A stretch of DNA of 64,000 nt from assembly GCA_965206675.1 (NCBI GenBank), contig CBDBKL010000008.1, positions 496,001 to 560,000 on the forward strand, given 5' to 3'. Numbering within the stretch: the first letter of the stretch is position 1; every line of letters begins with the position of its first letter. Positions 6,306 to 15,986 of the stretch are shown here, piece by piece. The DNA comes from CBDBKL01 sp965206675. GTDB taxonomy: Bacteria > Bdellovibrionota > Bdellovibrionia > Bdellovibrionales > JAKFYE01. The notes under the pieces were generated by a model that was not told where the DNA came from, ran no database searches, and was given only the letters and a program-made list of their open reading frames with translations. The translations under genes and the position numbers were made by a program.

Positions 6306-7412
6306 TTATAGAGAAAGAAGTTCTAAGAGCTTTGTAAAACGATAGGAAACATTGCTACCCCTAACACCCCCCTTTATTTTTTCAAGAACACCCTCTTTAT
6401 GAAAAAGATTGAGATGGTTATGAAGGCTTGGAATCGGTATATCTGAGTTTTCTGCAGAGATGCGTATACTTTTGATAATAGGCTCTCTAAATAATAAATC
6501 TATAAACCGCAGAGAATATTTAGAGGTTGTGACGTTATTAAAACAATCGAGTGTTTCCCTATGTAAATTATGAACTTCCTTAAGAAGATTCAAGTTCTTT
6601 TCGGATTGAGCCGTCAACGCTTGTAAAAAGAAAATAATCCAAGACTCCCAATCTCCCTTTTCCGTAATACTACGGAGCTTGTGATAATATTCATCCCTGT
6701 TTTCTTCTAAATATTCACTCACATAAATATGCACAGTTTTTACAATACCTTTTGAGTATAAAAACAAAGGGATTAACATCCTACCTATCCGCCCATTGCC
6801 ATCAAAAAAAGGATGAATGATTTCAAATTGACCATGAACAATAGCTAATTGTACGAGGAAATCTTCATTGTGATCTTCGGTGTTTATATAATTTTCTAAA
6901 TTGCTAAAAGAATCAGAAATGTGTTCGGCAGTTGGAGGAACAAAATTAGCTTTCGCAATACCCTGAGCAGGAGCACCAATATAAACAGGTCCTGTTCGAA
7001 AAAGCCCAGGCGTTTTGTTCTTGCCACGAACACCAGACATTAAAATTTTGTGAGTATCTGTTATGAGTCTCTTACAAATAGGGAGCGTTTTTAAAAGCTC
7101 AAACCCTTTCTTAAGAGCCTCTATATAATTTAAAACTTCTTGGTGATCTGGGTTAGGTTTCTGATCATCAATTCCCTGAATAAAAAATTCTTCAATAGAA
7201 GTTTGTGTTCCTTCGATGCGAGAGGAAGACACACTCTCTCGAGTTAGAAGAGAAGAAAAACTGAGAATTTCATTAGAAGGTAAAATCTCTAAGTAAGTAT
7301 CAAGACGTCCCAAATTCGCATGAGCCTTGCCCGTATAGGATTGAAATGCCGCCAAGTCTAAACGGGGTAGAGGTAGCTTCTGTGGTATAAAAGGTCGATT
7401 TTTTGAGTCCAT
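6306..7412 (-). CDS. Fic-family protein (adenylyltransferase, class II) with C-terminal winged helix
   Basis: 368 residues. The catalytic motif HPFFDGNGRIGR is complete (H200 as general base), as expected for AMP transfer from ATP to a Tyr/Thr/Ser hydroxyl. The N-terminal inhibitory helix motif (S/T)xxxE(G/N) is visible as SSRIEG (E67), marking an autoinhibited class II Fic. The C-terminal ~80 residues look like a winged helix (ISAENSDIPIPSLHNHLNLF), common in the Fic/DUF4172 group and suggesting DNA binding or autoregulation. The upstream region holds large AT palindromes that could be its operators. The target is unknown; it could act in self-regulation or, if exported, on a host, but no export signal is seen. 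Confidence 0.88.
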   Translation of the reverse strand: MDSKNRPFIPQKLPLPRLDLAAFQSYTGKAHANLGRLDTYLEILPSNEILSFSSLLTRESVSSSRIEGTQTSIEEFFIQGIDDQKPNPDHQEVLNYIEALKKGFELLKTLPICKRLITDTHKILMSGVRGKNKTPGLFRTGPVYIGAPAQGIAKANFVPPTAEHISDSFSNLENYINTEDHNEDFLVQLAIVHGQFEIIHPFFDGNGRIGRMLIPLFLYSKGIVKTVHIYVSEYLEENRDEYYHKLRSITEKGDWESWIIFFLQALTAQSEKNLNLLKEVHNLHRETLDCFNNVTTSKYSLRFIDLLFREPIIKSIRISAENSDIPIPSLHNHLNLFHKEGVLEKIKGGVRGSNVSYRFTKLLELLSL

Positions 7413-7472
7413 GATCTCCCAAATCCTATATATTGATTCTAATATCTAAAATTATACAATATTTTTAGATAT

Positions 7473-7554
7473 TTTATATAATTTTAAAAAATTATATAAA
7501 GGAATATATACTCAGATCAAATTATATAAAATATTTAAATATTTTATATAATTT
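7473..7554. promoter_or_regulatory. Array of AT-rich palindromes upstream of fic
   Basis: Two perfect palindromes lie 60-140 bp upstream of the Fic start. At 7473-7500, TTTATATAATTTT and AAAATTATATAAA are separated by AA. At 7519-7554 there is a 36-bp uninterrupted palindrome whose half-site is AAATTATATAAAATATTT. Imperfect copies continue to about 7625. They share the core ATTATATAA. They could be operators for the Fic protein's winged helix or part of divergent promoters. Confidence 0.6.
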
Positions 7555-7636
7555 TATTTGAAATCAAAAATATAGGGATTTTGAGGCAGATTATATAAAA
7601 TTTTACGATTTTTTTTATAATTTTGTGTACCCACTT

Positions 7637-10471
7637 TTAAATTCCGCTCAGGGTTTGGACTCCCTCCCTAATTGCCTTTTCTGCACTTTGGATATTGCCC
7701 TTTAGCTGCTCATAATCTTTATCATTCAAATATTGTCTGAAACTTCTTAAATCCGTACGAGCTATTGCAAAATTGCCATCGAAAACCATGGATTTTATAT
7801 AGTTAGCAACCTTCTGTGAAGATCGGGTTTTTCTTATCTCTTTCTGTGCATTTTCTCTTATACTACGAATAAAAATAGGATCCTTTTCTATATATCCCCT
7901 TCTCCTCAAGAAACTATAACTTTTCTCCCTCTCTCTCATATTATAGTGCTTGCTAAACGTGCGCCAGTGTTGAAGTGCGTGGCGTATTTTTTCACAGAAA
8001 AAGTTCACTTCATAAAAACAATAATTGCTTATCTCACTATGGTTCATGTTCTTATACCTTTCAAAGGCAGCTAAAGTTTCAGACTCTCTAGAAAAGGCTC
8101 GTTGAATGTGTTCAGGAAGAATGGTGCTTAAAGTTGTCTGGGCCGCCATAAAAAAGTCCTTAAGAGCAAGATAAGATAAGCGCGGAGTCTCTAAAGAATG
8201 TGTTCCCAATGTGTTTGCGTGTCCTGCCAATGTTAAAATTCGGTCAGAAAAACCTTTTGAAAAATAAATATCCTCCACTGTTTTAAGTCCCATACTTTTT
8301 AAAAGAGGTGTAAAGTAAAAATTTCTTCTCATGTTCCTCTCTAAAACTTCATTTTTTAAGGGTTTTAGGCTGGCCAACAAAATAACATCCATACCCACCT
8401 GGTAAATTTGTACATGTTCAAAAACTTCCCTGATAGCAGATATAGCCAGTTTAAAGGTTTTTTGATCCATGGAATAAAGGTGCATCCACTGAGATAAAAT
8501 GCCGTTTTCTGAGAGAGAATTTTTCGCTAATTTATAAAAATCCACTGTGAAAAGATTCTCAACACCTGTTACCCAGGGGTTAGTAGGCTCACTGATAATA
8601 ATATCCATCTTCTGTTTATTTCTCGTGAAAAACTTAAAGGCATCTTGCTCTTTTATTTTCACTTTGGGGTTAGACGTGACATTGAAATTCACTTCACCCA
8701 TTTTGCTCACAGCCTCTACAACTTTGGGAGAAATTTCTAAAACAGTAACTTCCTTTACCACATTTAAGTGACCTGTCAGTCCAGCCGACACGCCAGTGCC
8801 CAAGCCCACAACAGAAGTTAACAGTTCCTCCCCGTAGCCCACAGGGAAAAACAAAACAGGAAGAACTGGCAAAAGAAAAAGTGTGGAAAAATCCCCCTGT
8901 ACATTGCTGTCTGACTTTCCATTAACGATAATCGAGTAGGACTTTCCTGGATAACCCCAGCTTAACAGTTGTTGCATTTGATACGATGAGGTGTCCCCTT
9001 CGTCATATTGTATTAAAGAGACACTTGAGTTCGGACCGTCTTGAAAAAATCTCACATCCCCTGCCGGAGGATTTCGAACGAGAGAAAATAAACCCCTAAA
9101 ATGAATCTCATTAACAACGTTTCTATTGCGAAAGTAACCCACATAGTGGCCCGCGCGATCCCATCCCGGTAGAGAAACGCAGGCTATGAGAAAAATAAGA
9201 GCAACAATCAAACACTTTTTAAACTTTTCATAAAAAGTAAAGATCACAAATAGAACACAGAGCAACACAAGCCCTACTTTAAACAGATGGTCCAATTCAA
9301 TAATATAAAGAGCCCAGTAACCCAGAACAATGGCCCCAACCACTGTGCCTACAGTGTTGAAAAAATAAAGACGGCCACAAATTCTTCCATAGTTTTCTTT
9401 TGTTTTCCCAATCAAGGCATAAGCCAAGGGTAAAAGCTGCCCTAAAAAGAAGATGGGTGGAAATAGAAAGAGAAAAATAAAAACGTAAACGGCTGAAAAA
9501 TAGACAACATAATTCGTCTCTATGGTTTTAATACTCACCCGAATATGGTTGATCCAAATGGACCAATAAGGTGCTGTAAAGTTTAAGGCAGCTAGCAAAA
9601 TAATAGAAATGAAAAGACGAGATACCAAATGTTTTACAGAAAGATTTTTCAAACATAAACTGCCCAAAGCTAGGCCCAGAATGAAAATAGAAAGTATAAT
9701 AGGAAAATTGTAGATTCCGCTACCTATACTTAAATTCAGAACACGAACCAAACTTGTCTCTAAAGAAATAATCACAACTCCAGAGACAAAAACCAGGGCT
9801 GTATAAAACCACCCAGGAGCTAGAGTTTTTATGTTGATAAGATCTTTTGACTTATGTGCAAAACCATTCAAAGGATTTATTAAAAACACAAAGGCAATTA
9901 GAAGGTTTAAACAGCCAGCAAGATACATAGTGAGCGGCAAACCCAATTGGGGGACCAAAATAAAGCCTGCTCCTAAAGTTCCAGCAAAAGCTCCAAATGT
10001 GTTCCAACCATATACCTTGGCGTGGCAGGTGTTGACCTCTTCGGGTTTTTCGGGAATCGCCATGGTGAGCATAGGGATAGACGCTCCCATTAAAAAAGTT
10101 GGAATCAAAAGAGCCACACAGGTGATAAAAATATCAAAGAGAAATAGGGCCGGACCATTAAAGCTGATGGTCTTTAAAAGAGAGAAAAACTGAGGAAAAA
10201 GTATGGCATAAATGGCTATGCCAAATTCCACATACCCGTAAATTTTTAACAGTTTATTGCGGTGCCAATTCTTTTCCGTCAATCGACCAAAAACATAATA
10301 TCCACTGGCCAACCCCAAAAGAAAAATAGCAATCACTAAACTCAAAGAGCGAGCTTCGCTCCCCACTAAAATGGACAGGTAACGTTGCCATACAACTTGA
10401 TAGATAAGGGACACACCCCCCGAAATAGCTGTGCAAAAGTATAGGAGATAACGATACTTCAAAAGTGCCAT
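7637..10471 (-). CDS. Membrane-fused spermidine synthase-like protein
   Basis: 944 residues. The N-terminal ~450 residues hold about a dozen membrane segments (SGGVSLIYQVVWQRYL is the typical start of this transporter-like module). A Rossmann methyltransferase/aminopropyltransferase-like domain follows (about 470-720; VVGLGTGVSAG loop near 557, VLEIS acidic residue, IISEPTNPWVTG). The remaining ~220 residues are a charged C-terminal extension not typical of spermidine synthase. The gate-keeping DxxDP of true spermidine synthases is replaced by SEPTNP, so polyamine synthesis is doubtful. Proteins of this fused type are widespread and poorly characterised. It is transcribed divergently from ftsK. 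Confidence 0.75.
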   Translation of the reverse strand: MALLKYRYLLYFCTAISGGVSLIYQVVWQRYLSILVGSEARSLSLVIAIFLLGLASGYYVFGRLTEKNWHRNKLLKIYGYVEFGIAIYAILFPQFFSLLKTISFNGPALFLFDIFITCVALLIPTFLMGASIPMLTMAIPEKPEEVNTCHAKVYGWNTFGAFAGTLGAGFILVPQLGLPLTMYLAGCLNLLIAFVFLINPLNGFAHKSKDLINIKTLAPGWFYTALVFVSGVVIISLETSLVRVLNLSIGSGIYNFPIILSIFILGLALGSLCLKNLSVKHLVSRLFISIILLAALNFTAPYWSIWINHIRVSIKTIETNYVVYFSAVYVFIFLFLFPPIFFLGQLLPLAYALIGKTKENYGRICGRLYFFNTVGTVVGAIVLGYWALYIIELDHLFKVGLVLLCVLFVIFTFYEKFKKCLIVALIFLIACVSLPGWDRAGHYVGYFRNRNVVNEIHFRGLFSLVRNPPAGDVRFFQDGPNSSVSLIQYDEGDTSSYQMQQLLSWGYPGKSYSIIVNGKSDSNVQGDFSTLFLLPVLPVLFFPVGYGEELLTSVVGLGTGVSAGLTGHLNVVKEVTVLEISPKVVEAVSKMGEVNFNVTSNPKVKIKEQDAFKFFTRNKQKMDIIISEPTNPWVTGVENLFTVDFYKLAKNSLSENGILSQWMHLYSMDQKTFKLAISAIREVFEHVQIYQVGMDVILLASLKPLKNEVLERNMRRNFYFTPLLKSMGLKTVEDIYFSKGFSDRILTLAGHANTLGTHSLETPRLSYLALKDFFMAAQTTLSTILPEHIQRAFSRESETLAAFERYKNMNHSEISNYCFYEVNFFCEKIRHALQHWRTFSKHYNMREREKSYSFLRRRGYIEKDPIFIRSIRENAQKEIRKTRSSQKVANYIKSMVFDGNFAIARTDLRSFRQYLNDKDYEQLKGNIQSAEKAIREGVQTLSGI

Positions 10472-10610
10472 AAGCCATAAAGTTTACTCTTGTAAAATGG
10501 ATGGGTCACGAAAATTGTATGCAGACAATAAGGTTGGACTAAGGTCAATCCGAACCAGCCTACAGACTAGGGCACTCGCAGAGCGTATTTTTTTAAGATA
10601 AACTTTTTAT

Positions 10611-12917
10611 ATGAGACGATACTCCTATCAAAAAAAGCGTAGCGAAATTGCTGGTATTCTTTGGGCTATGGCGGGATTGGTCGGCCTCCTTTCTCTCTGG
10701 AGTTATCACCCATTAGACCCCAGTCTCAATAGTGTAAGCACGGAACGATCGCCTCTAAATTGGACAGGTTATTTTGGAAGTTATCTGTCTGATATTTTTT
10801 ATCAAATCTTTGGGCTCTCTACTTGGATCATCATAGGATCTTTTTTTATAAAATCTTATCGATCATTTCAGGATCATACGATTTGGCCTTCCAGAATGAG
10901 TTTTCTTTTTCTTTGGATATCATTAATAACTTCATCGGGATTGTTGTCTCTTCATTTTTCAAAAGTCAGTCTCTTTAATGGAGCCATTAAACCCGGGGGA
11001 TTAGTTGGATTTGCAATGACAAAATCCCTACTTCCTGTCTTTCACTTTGCAGGTCTTGCAATACTGCTTTGGAGCGCGACATTGGTTTTTGTTGTTTTTT
11101 ACTCTGGCCGCTCTATAAAAGAACTTATTGCCATCCCCTTGCCCCTTATAAAACAAGCTCTGTTTTATGCCTGTCGATGGTGCTTAGAAACAATAAAAGA
11201 GTTCAAACAACGTCGGAAAATGAGGCCTTTGACCAATACCGTTATTCTCCCTATAGAAAAAGACCGATCTCCTATTCAAGGTCAAGTTTCAACGGAAGAA
11301 GAACTGCCCGTTCGATTTCCTTTAGATAAGGATATTAAATATCATGTTGAAAGAATCAAAAATAATAAAAGAGAAAGAAAAAAGACAAGACGAAAAATAG
11401 AAAATTGGGAATTACCCCAGATTTCTCATTTCAAAAATCACACCCATCATAAAGTTGTGATAGATGACAAGACTATTCGTAAAAACACAGAAGTTCTACA
11501 AGACAAACTGTCCCAGTTTAATGTCAATGGAAAAGTTGTTGCCGTAAAACCCGGTCCCGCTGTTACGCTCTATGAATTCAAACCCAATGCCGATGTCAAA
11601 ATTAGCAAGATTACAGAGTTAGCGGACGATTTATCATTGGCATTAAGAAGTGAGTCGGTTCGTATCATTGCTCCACTTCCGGGAAGAGATGTGGTTGGAA
11701 TTGAAACAGCTAATCAACAACGGGAGACGGTTTATCTTAGAGATATTTTAGAAAGCACGCCGTTTTGGGACGAAAAAATACGTTTACCCCTGACGATTGG
11801 TAAAAAGGCCAATGGTGAGCCCCATGTGGCGGACTTAAGATCCATTCCCCATCTTCTCGTTGCAGGAACAACGGGTTCTGGAAAAAGTGTTTTTGTCGTA
11901 TCTATTCTTGCGGGATTGATATTTCGACATTCTCCTAAAACTTTACGGTTAATTCTCATTGACCCCAAACAGGTGGACCTGACAGCCTTTCACGATGTGC
12001 CTCACTTATTGATGCCACCTATTCGTGAAATTAAAAAAGCTGTTGTCGGTTTAAAGTGGGCCATAAAGGAAATGGAAAAACGTTATCGATCAATGTCAAA
12101 GTTTGGGTGTCGAAATATGGATGAATACAATCTTAGAATTTCAAAACTCACAAAAGATCAAATAGAAAATCACGAACGTATTAATGCAGACTTAGATCAT
12201 CCCCATTCTCCATCATCGTATTATTTTGAAGAGTTACCCTATATTGTCATTGTTGTAGAAGAGTTTGGTGACCTGATGGCCGTTGATAAATTAAACGTTG
12301 AACAAACAGTTGTGCGATTGGCGCAGATGGCTCGAGCTTGCGGTATTCATCTTATATTGGCTATGCAGAGCCCACGTCGTAATGTTGTAACAGGTCTTAT
12401 TAAGACCAATATTCCTGGGCGCATCAGTTTCAAAGTGGCGAGTAAAACCGATTCACGTATTATTTTGGATGAGTCAGGGGCGGAAAGATTGTTGGCTCGA
12501 GGAGATATGCTGTTCTTGTCGCCGGGAATTTCAAAACCCATCAGACATCATGGGGCGTGGTTACCAGAAGATGAACTCAATCAATTGACGAGTTTTTGGT
12601 CTGAGCAAGCCTCTCCTGAGTATGATAGTTTAGCGGACCAAATGCTTTTACGGTCTGAGACGAACAATGATGGTTTTTCCATGATGAGTGGGGGGCGTTT
12701 TTCCGAAGATCCCTCTCAATCCGTTGATCAAAGATATGATGAGATACTTGAGTTCGTGGCCTCTCAAAAAGAAGTCAGTGCATCTATGTTGCAGAGAAAG
12801 TTTCGCTTGGGTTATCCTAGAGCTGCTCGAATGATTGAAATTTTCGAAGATAAAGGTGTTGTGGGGCCCGCTAAAGGATCAAAACCTCGACAAGTCCTTG
12901 TAAACAATTCTCCTTAA
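10611..12917 (+). CDS. ftsK: DNA translocase FtsK/SpoIIIE
   Basis: 768 residues. Four or five N-terminal membrane segments (residues 15-175), a short basic linker, the alpha domain, the RecA-like motor with Walker A GTTGSGKS (about 418-425), and a C-terminal gamma winged helix (YDEILEFV...LGYPRAARMIE, about 713-765) that reads polar DNA sequences. It moves chromosome DNA through the septum and activates XerCD dimer resolution. Two motor motifs are unusual: the Walker B region reads VIVVEEFGDLM, with Glu550 where Asp is usual, and the usual TQRPS sequence reads MQSPR. The linker is short. The start is at ATG 10611. Confidence 0.93.
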   Translation: MRRYSYQKKRSEIAGILWAMAGLVGLLSLWSYHPLDPSLNSVSTERSPLNWTGYFGSYLSDIFYQIFGLSTWIIIGSFFIKSYRSFQDHTIWPSRMSFLFLWISLITSSGLLSLHFSKVSLFNGAIKPGGLVGFAMTKSLLPVFHFAGLAILLWSATLVFVVFYSGRSIKELIAIPLPLIKQALFYACRWCLETIKEFKQRRKMRPLTNTVILPIEKDRSPIQGQVSTEEELPVRFPLDKDIKYHVERIKNNKRERKKTRRKIENWELPQISHFKNHTHHKVVIDDKTIRKNTEVLQDKLSQFNVNGKVVAVKPGPAVTLYEFKPNADVKISKITELADDLSLALRSESVRIIAPLPGRDVVGIETANQQRETVYLRDILESTPFWDEKIRLPLTIGKKANGEPHVADLRSIPHLLVAGTTGSGKSVFVVSILAGLIFRHSPKTLRLILIDPKQVDLTAFHDVPHLLMPPIREIKKAVVGLKWAIKEMEKRYRSMSKFGCRNMDEYNLRISKLTKDQIENHERINADLDHPHSPSSYYFEELPYIVIVVEEFGDLMAVDKLNVEQTVVRLAQMARACGIHLILAMQSPRRNVVTGLIKTNIPGRISFKVASKTDSRIILDESGAERLLARGDMLFLSPGISKPIRHHGAWLPEDELNQLTSFWSEQASPEYDSLADQMLLRSETNNDGFSMMSGGRFSEDPSQSVDQRYDEILEFVASQKEVSASMLQRKFRLGYPRAARMIEIFEDKGVVGPAKGSKPRQVLVNNSP

Positions 12918-12997
12918 TGAAGGGCTTAAACTTTCTCCTCTGTAAAAAATAAGGCATGGGTATAAACATCCTTTTATTTTCAAGTTGATTACGATAT

Positions 12998-13786
12998 ATG
13001 GGAGCCATGAGGTTTATTATTGGATTGTTTTTTGCGACATTACCTGCTCACGCCGATAGAGCAGAGATCAAAGCTCTTTTAATAGAGGGAGAGCGTGAAT
13101 CCGCATTGGTGCGTATAGAAGAGCAGCTAAAAATTAGTTCTCAAAATCAAAAATTAGAGTACACACGTTTAAAAAACCATGTTTTGACCGTTATCTTTAA
13201 TGATAATACGCAACGTTTATTAGAATATGGAAAAAGCTTTATGCACAAATCACCACAAAAAGCTCTGGAGCAACTGAATCAGGCCGCAAAGCTGGAACCT
13301 CTAAACCAAACAATAAGACAGTTGATAACGGAAACACAAATTAAGTTAGGGCAATGTGGAAAAGCCAAAGAATCGGCCGAACAGGTTTTAAAACTTGATC
13401 CTCAAAATAAACTATCAACATCTCAACACTACATTACGACGGGGTGTTTGAAGGAAAAAATAGGAAACACAGATCATTTTTGGGCACTCTTTGCACGAGC
13501 GAATTATGGATTGATAGAAGAAGAAAATAGTTTAAGAGAACTGTTTTTATTAAAAGATATGAGAAAAGATTTTCCTGAAACATATCGACTGATTGGAGAC
13601 GCCGCCCTTTCAGAAAGCCCTATGCAAATTGAGTATTACCAAAGATATATTCAACTCTGTCATCAGTCACTTAACGAACAGGATAGAAGAGTCTTCCCTC
13701 TTCTCTGTGAAGAGAGAAAAGATATAGAAGATAAAATTGCAGCACTGAGGGAAAAGAAACATTCAGAGGAAGTTCATAAACTTTGA
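12998..13786 (+). CDS. Exported tetratricopeptide-repeat protein
   Basis: 262 residues. A short signal-like segment (RFIIGLFFATLPAHA) is followed by an all-helical protein with TPR-like pairs, for example SPQKALEQLNQAAKLEPLN and GKAKESAEQVLKLDPQN (about 85-140). Two ATGs (12998 and 13007) are possible. It lies between ftsK and the LptM-like/dapF unit with small gaps, so it may be co-transcribed. TPR proteins scaffold complexes; the partner is unknown. Location is probably periplasmic. Confidence 0.7.
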   Translation: MGAMRFIIGLFFATLPAHADRAEIKALLIEGERESALVRIEEQLKISSQNQKLEYTRLKNHVLTVIFNDNTQRLLEYGKSFMHKSPQKALEQLNQAAKLEPLNQTIRQLITETQIKLGQCGKAKESAEQVLKLDPQNKLSTSQHYITTGCLKEKIGNTDHFWALFARANYGLIEEENSLRELFLLKDMRKDFPETYRLIGDAALSESPMQIEYYQRYIQLCHQSLNEQDRRVFPLLCEERKDIEDKIAALREKKHSEEVHKL

Positions 13787-13811
13787 TAGGAATGTGTTCT
13801 AAGGAAGAAAA

Positions 13812-14003
13812 ATGAAACAGATGAGAAATAAACTGGCTTTTTTATTAATGTTGATTTTGGTTTATGGATGCGGAGTCAGGGGAGATCCTATTCCTCCAGA
13901 AGAAAACTCAGGGGTAGATAGCAAGGGGCATTTGCGAAAAACGGCTATTTTTTGTAAAGGTTCAAATACTAAGGAAGAGAGTCAATGTGAGCAGAGCATC
14001 TAA
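13812..14003 (+). CDS. Small lipoprotein, LptM (YifL)-like
   Basis: 63 residues. The signal sequence ends in the lipobox LVYGC, followed at once by GVRGDPIPPEE. That resembles the CGxKGPLxxP start of LptM/YifL, a small lipoprotein that in E. coli helps the LptD/E lipopolysaccharide translocon mature and sits directly upstream of dapF. The same gene order is seen here: the stop overlaps the dapF start by 17 bp. The rest is short and unstructured. Assignment rests on the lipobox context and synteny, so it is moderate. Confidence 0.6.
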   Translation: MKQMRNKLAFLLMLILVYGCGVRGDPIPPEENSGVDSKGHLRKTAIFCKGSNTKEESQCEQSI

Positions 14004-14910
14004 ATTTTCAAAATATGTCGGAACGGGAAATGACTTTTTGTTTTTTGATAAACAGGAGTCTGCTCATATAAAAAATAGAAAACGTTTTGTTCAAAAAATA
14101 TGTGATAGACATTTTGGTGTTGGGGCCGATGGTGTTGTGTTTATGGAAGAGTCAAAAGAGTATGATTTTTCCTGGGACTTTTATAATGCTGATGGATCAC
14201 ATGCCGAAATGTGTGGAAATGCGGCCAGATGTGCCGTTCAGTTTTATGGTACAAGTCAAAACGCTAAAGGGAAACATGATGATCGAGATGAAAATGGAGA
14301 ACCATATCGAGAAGAATTAAAAATCTCCTTTCAAACACAGGCCGGGGTTGTTCAAGGAATATACTCCCCTGAGGATGTCCCTATTATAAGGTTTAGTGTT
14401 CCCCAGTTTGTAAAGGAAATAGAGGGCGGAGAACTTTGGAATGCTGGCGTTCCTCATTTTGTTTTACAAAAAAACTTGGGATGTAAAAAAACTCTTAGGG
14501 AAATGGGAAGGATGTATAGGCATCATTCACAATTTCAACCCAATGGTGTCAATGTAACCTTTTTGTGCCCCTCATTGGATTTACAAGAACAAAATGAGGT
14601 GTCAGAGAAGAATGGAGAACATAAACAATCAGATGCACATCATGTTGAAGCTCCACAGATAAAAGATCCCTCTTTTTCCAAAAAGTGCATTGACACTGTC
14701 ACGTATGAAAGAGGAGTTGAGGATCTCACTTTAGCTTGTGGTACGGGAGCCCTTGCGGCGGCTTCATCTTATAGAAAACAAATGGGGGAAAATACTGAAT
14801 CTGTTCAGGTGAACACTCTGGGAGGAGTTTTAAGTGTTTTGTTTGAACCTGATGAAAAAGTGGTGTTGAAGGGATCTGTTTCCCATGTTTTCTCAGGAGA
14901 ATTTTCATGA
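13987..14910 (+). CDS. dapF: Diaminopimelate epimerase
   Basis: 307 residues; GTG start at 13987 preceded by GGAAGAG. It converts LL- to meso-diaminopimelate for lysine and peptidoglycan. Both catalytic cysteines are present: C76 in EMCGNAARC and C251 in LACGTGALAAA. The N-terminus KYVGTGNDFLFF is the family signature. It is longer than the usual ~275 residues because of two hydrophilic loops (about 90-110, and a second around 195-225 rich in Glu/His/Lys) that should lie away from the active site. It overlaps the LptM-like gene (17 bp) and dapA (ATGA), forming a tight unit. Confidence 0.95.
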   Translation: MSRASKFSKYVGTGNDFLFFDKQESAHIKNRKRFVQKICDRHFGVGADGVVFMEESKEYDFSWDFYNADGSHAEMCGNAARCAVQFYGTSQNAKGKHDDRDENGEPYREELKISFQTQAGVVQGIYSPEDVPIIRFSVPQFVKEIEGGELWNAGVPHFVLQKNLGCKKTLREMGRMYRHHSQFQPNGVNVTFLCPSLDLQEQNEVSEKNGEHKQSDAHHVEAPQIKDPSFSKKCIDTVTYERGVEDLTLACGTGALAAASSYRKQMGENTESVQVNTLGGVLSVLFEPDEKVVLKGSVSHVFSGEFS

Positions 14911-15782
14911 AGCATTTTAGAGGAATATATACAGCCTTAGTTACACCGTTTAAAAATGGCGAGGTTGATAAAAAGTCATTAATTGGGTTGTTACGACATC
15001 AAATGGATGGCGGTGTTGATGGCTTGGTTGTCAATGGGACAACGGCAGAGAACCCGACGCTTTTGCCACACGAGATACAATCTATCTTTGAAATTATCAA
15101 AAATGAGATCAGTGGGCAGGTGCCACTTATTTTTGGTGCGGGAACAAACTCCACAGAGTCCACACTTCGGCTGTCACTTTTGGGAGAAAAGTGGGGAGCT
15201 GACGGTCTGTTGCTTGTTACCCCTTACTATAACAAACCTCCCCAGCGTGGTCTTATGGGGCATTTTTCAAAAATTGCTGAATCTGTTCAGATACCGATTT
15301 TATTATACAATATCCCTGGTCGTTCTATTGTTTCTATAGATATAGAAACACTTGTTTCACTCAGCCAAATAAAAAACATTATAGGTGTTAAAGATGCGAC
15401 TGGGGATTTGGATTATGCTGATCAGGCTATACAGAAAACACCAGATCATTTCACTGTTACTTCGGGTGATGATAATACGTTTATTCAACATGTTCTAACC
15501 GGTGGAGACGGAGCTATTTCAGTTGCGTCCAACCTTATACCCAATGAAATGAAACAATGGTTTCGAATGGCAGATAAAAAAGACAGATCAGCTGTTGAAC
15601 AAAGTTTTGCTAAAGACAAGGAGCTTGTTGAATATTTGGGTGTTGAAACCAATCCCATACCTATTAAAGCTGCGCTTTATGAAGCGGGAATTATTGCTTC
15701 AGATGAAATGAGATCTCCCCTCTGCCTTCTTTCTGAAGAACACAGGTCTCATTTAAAAGTATTGCTACAAAAAAGATCTTAA
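14907..15782 (+). CDS. dapA: 4-hydroxy-tetrahydrodipicolinate synthase
   Basis: 291 residues, usual length. A TIM-barrel aldolase condensing pyruvate with aspartate semialdehyde, the first committed step of the DAP/lysine pathway. The Schiff-base Lys162 (IIGVKDATGD), Tyr134 (LLYNIPGR) and the NGTTAENPTL loop are all present; Ala48 replaces the more usual Gly in the last. The start overlaps the dapF stop by 4 bp. The function follows directly from sequence and from the partner dapF. Confidence 0.95.
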   Translation: MKHFRGIYTALVTPFKNGEVDKKSLIGLLRHQMDGGVDGLVVNGTTAENPTLLPHEIQSIFEIIKNEISGQVPLIFGAGTNSTESTLRLSLLGEKWGADGLLLVTPYYNKPPQRGLMGHFSKIAESVQIPILLYNIPGRSIVSIDIETLVSLSQIKNIIGVKDATGDLDYADQAIQKTPDHFTVTSGDDNTFIQHVLTGGDGAISVASNLIPNEMKQWFRMADKKDRSAVEQSFAKDKELVEYLGVETNPIPIKAALYEAGIIASDEMRSPLCLLSEEHRSHLKVLLQKRS

Positions 15783-15986
15783 AATTTTAAGAAAACGTTA
15801 TCGTTGCAGGTTGAAGATAATACAACGTCTTAGAAAGCAGCGTAAAAAGTAATTGTTTGAGATCTATCTTAATAGGCCTAATTTATCATCGCCTGTAATT
15901 ATATGTGTTATTTTCATAATTTTACGACCTATATTCTATTTGCAGATTGTGACTATGTATAGTAGCTTTCGACGAAAAGGATGTTT

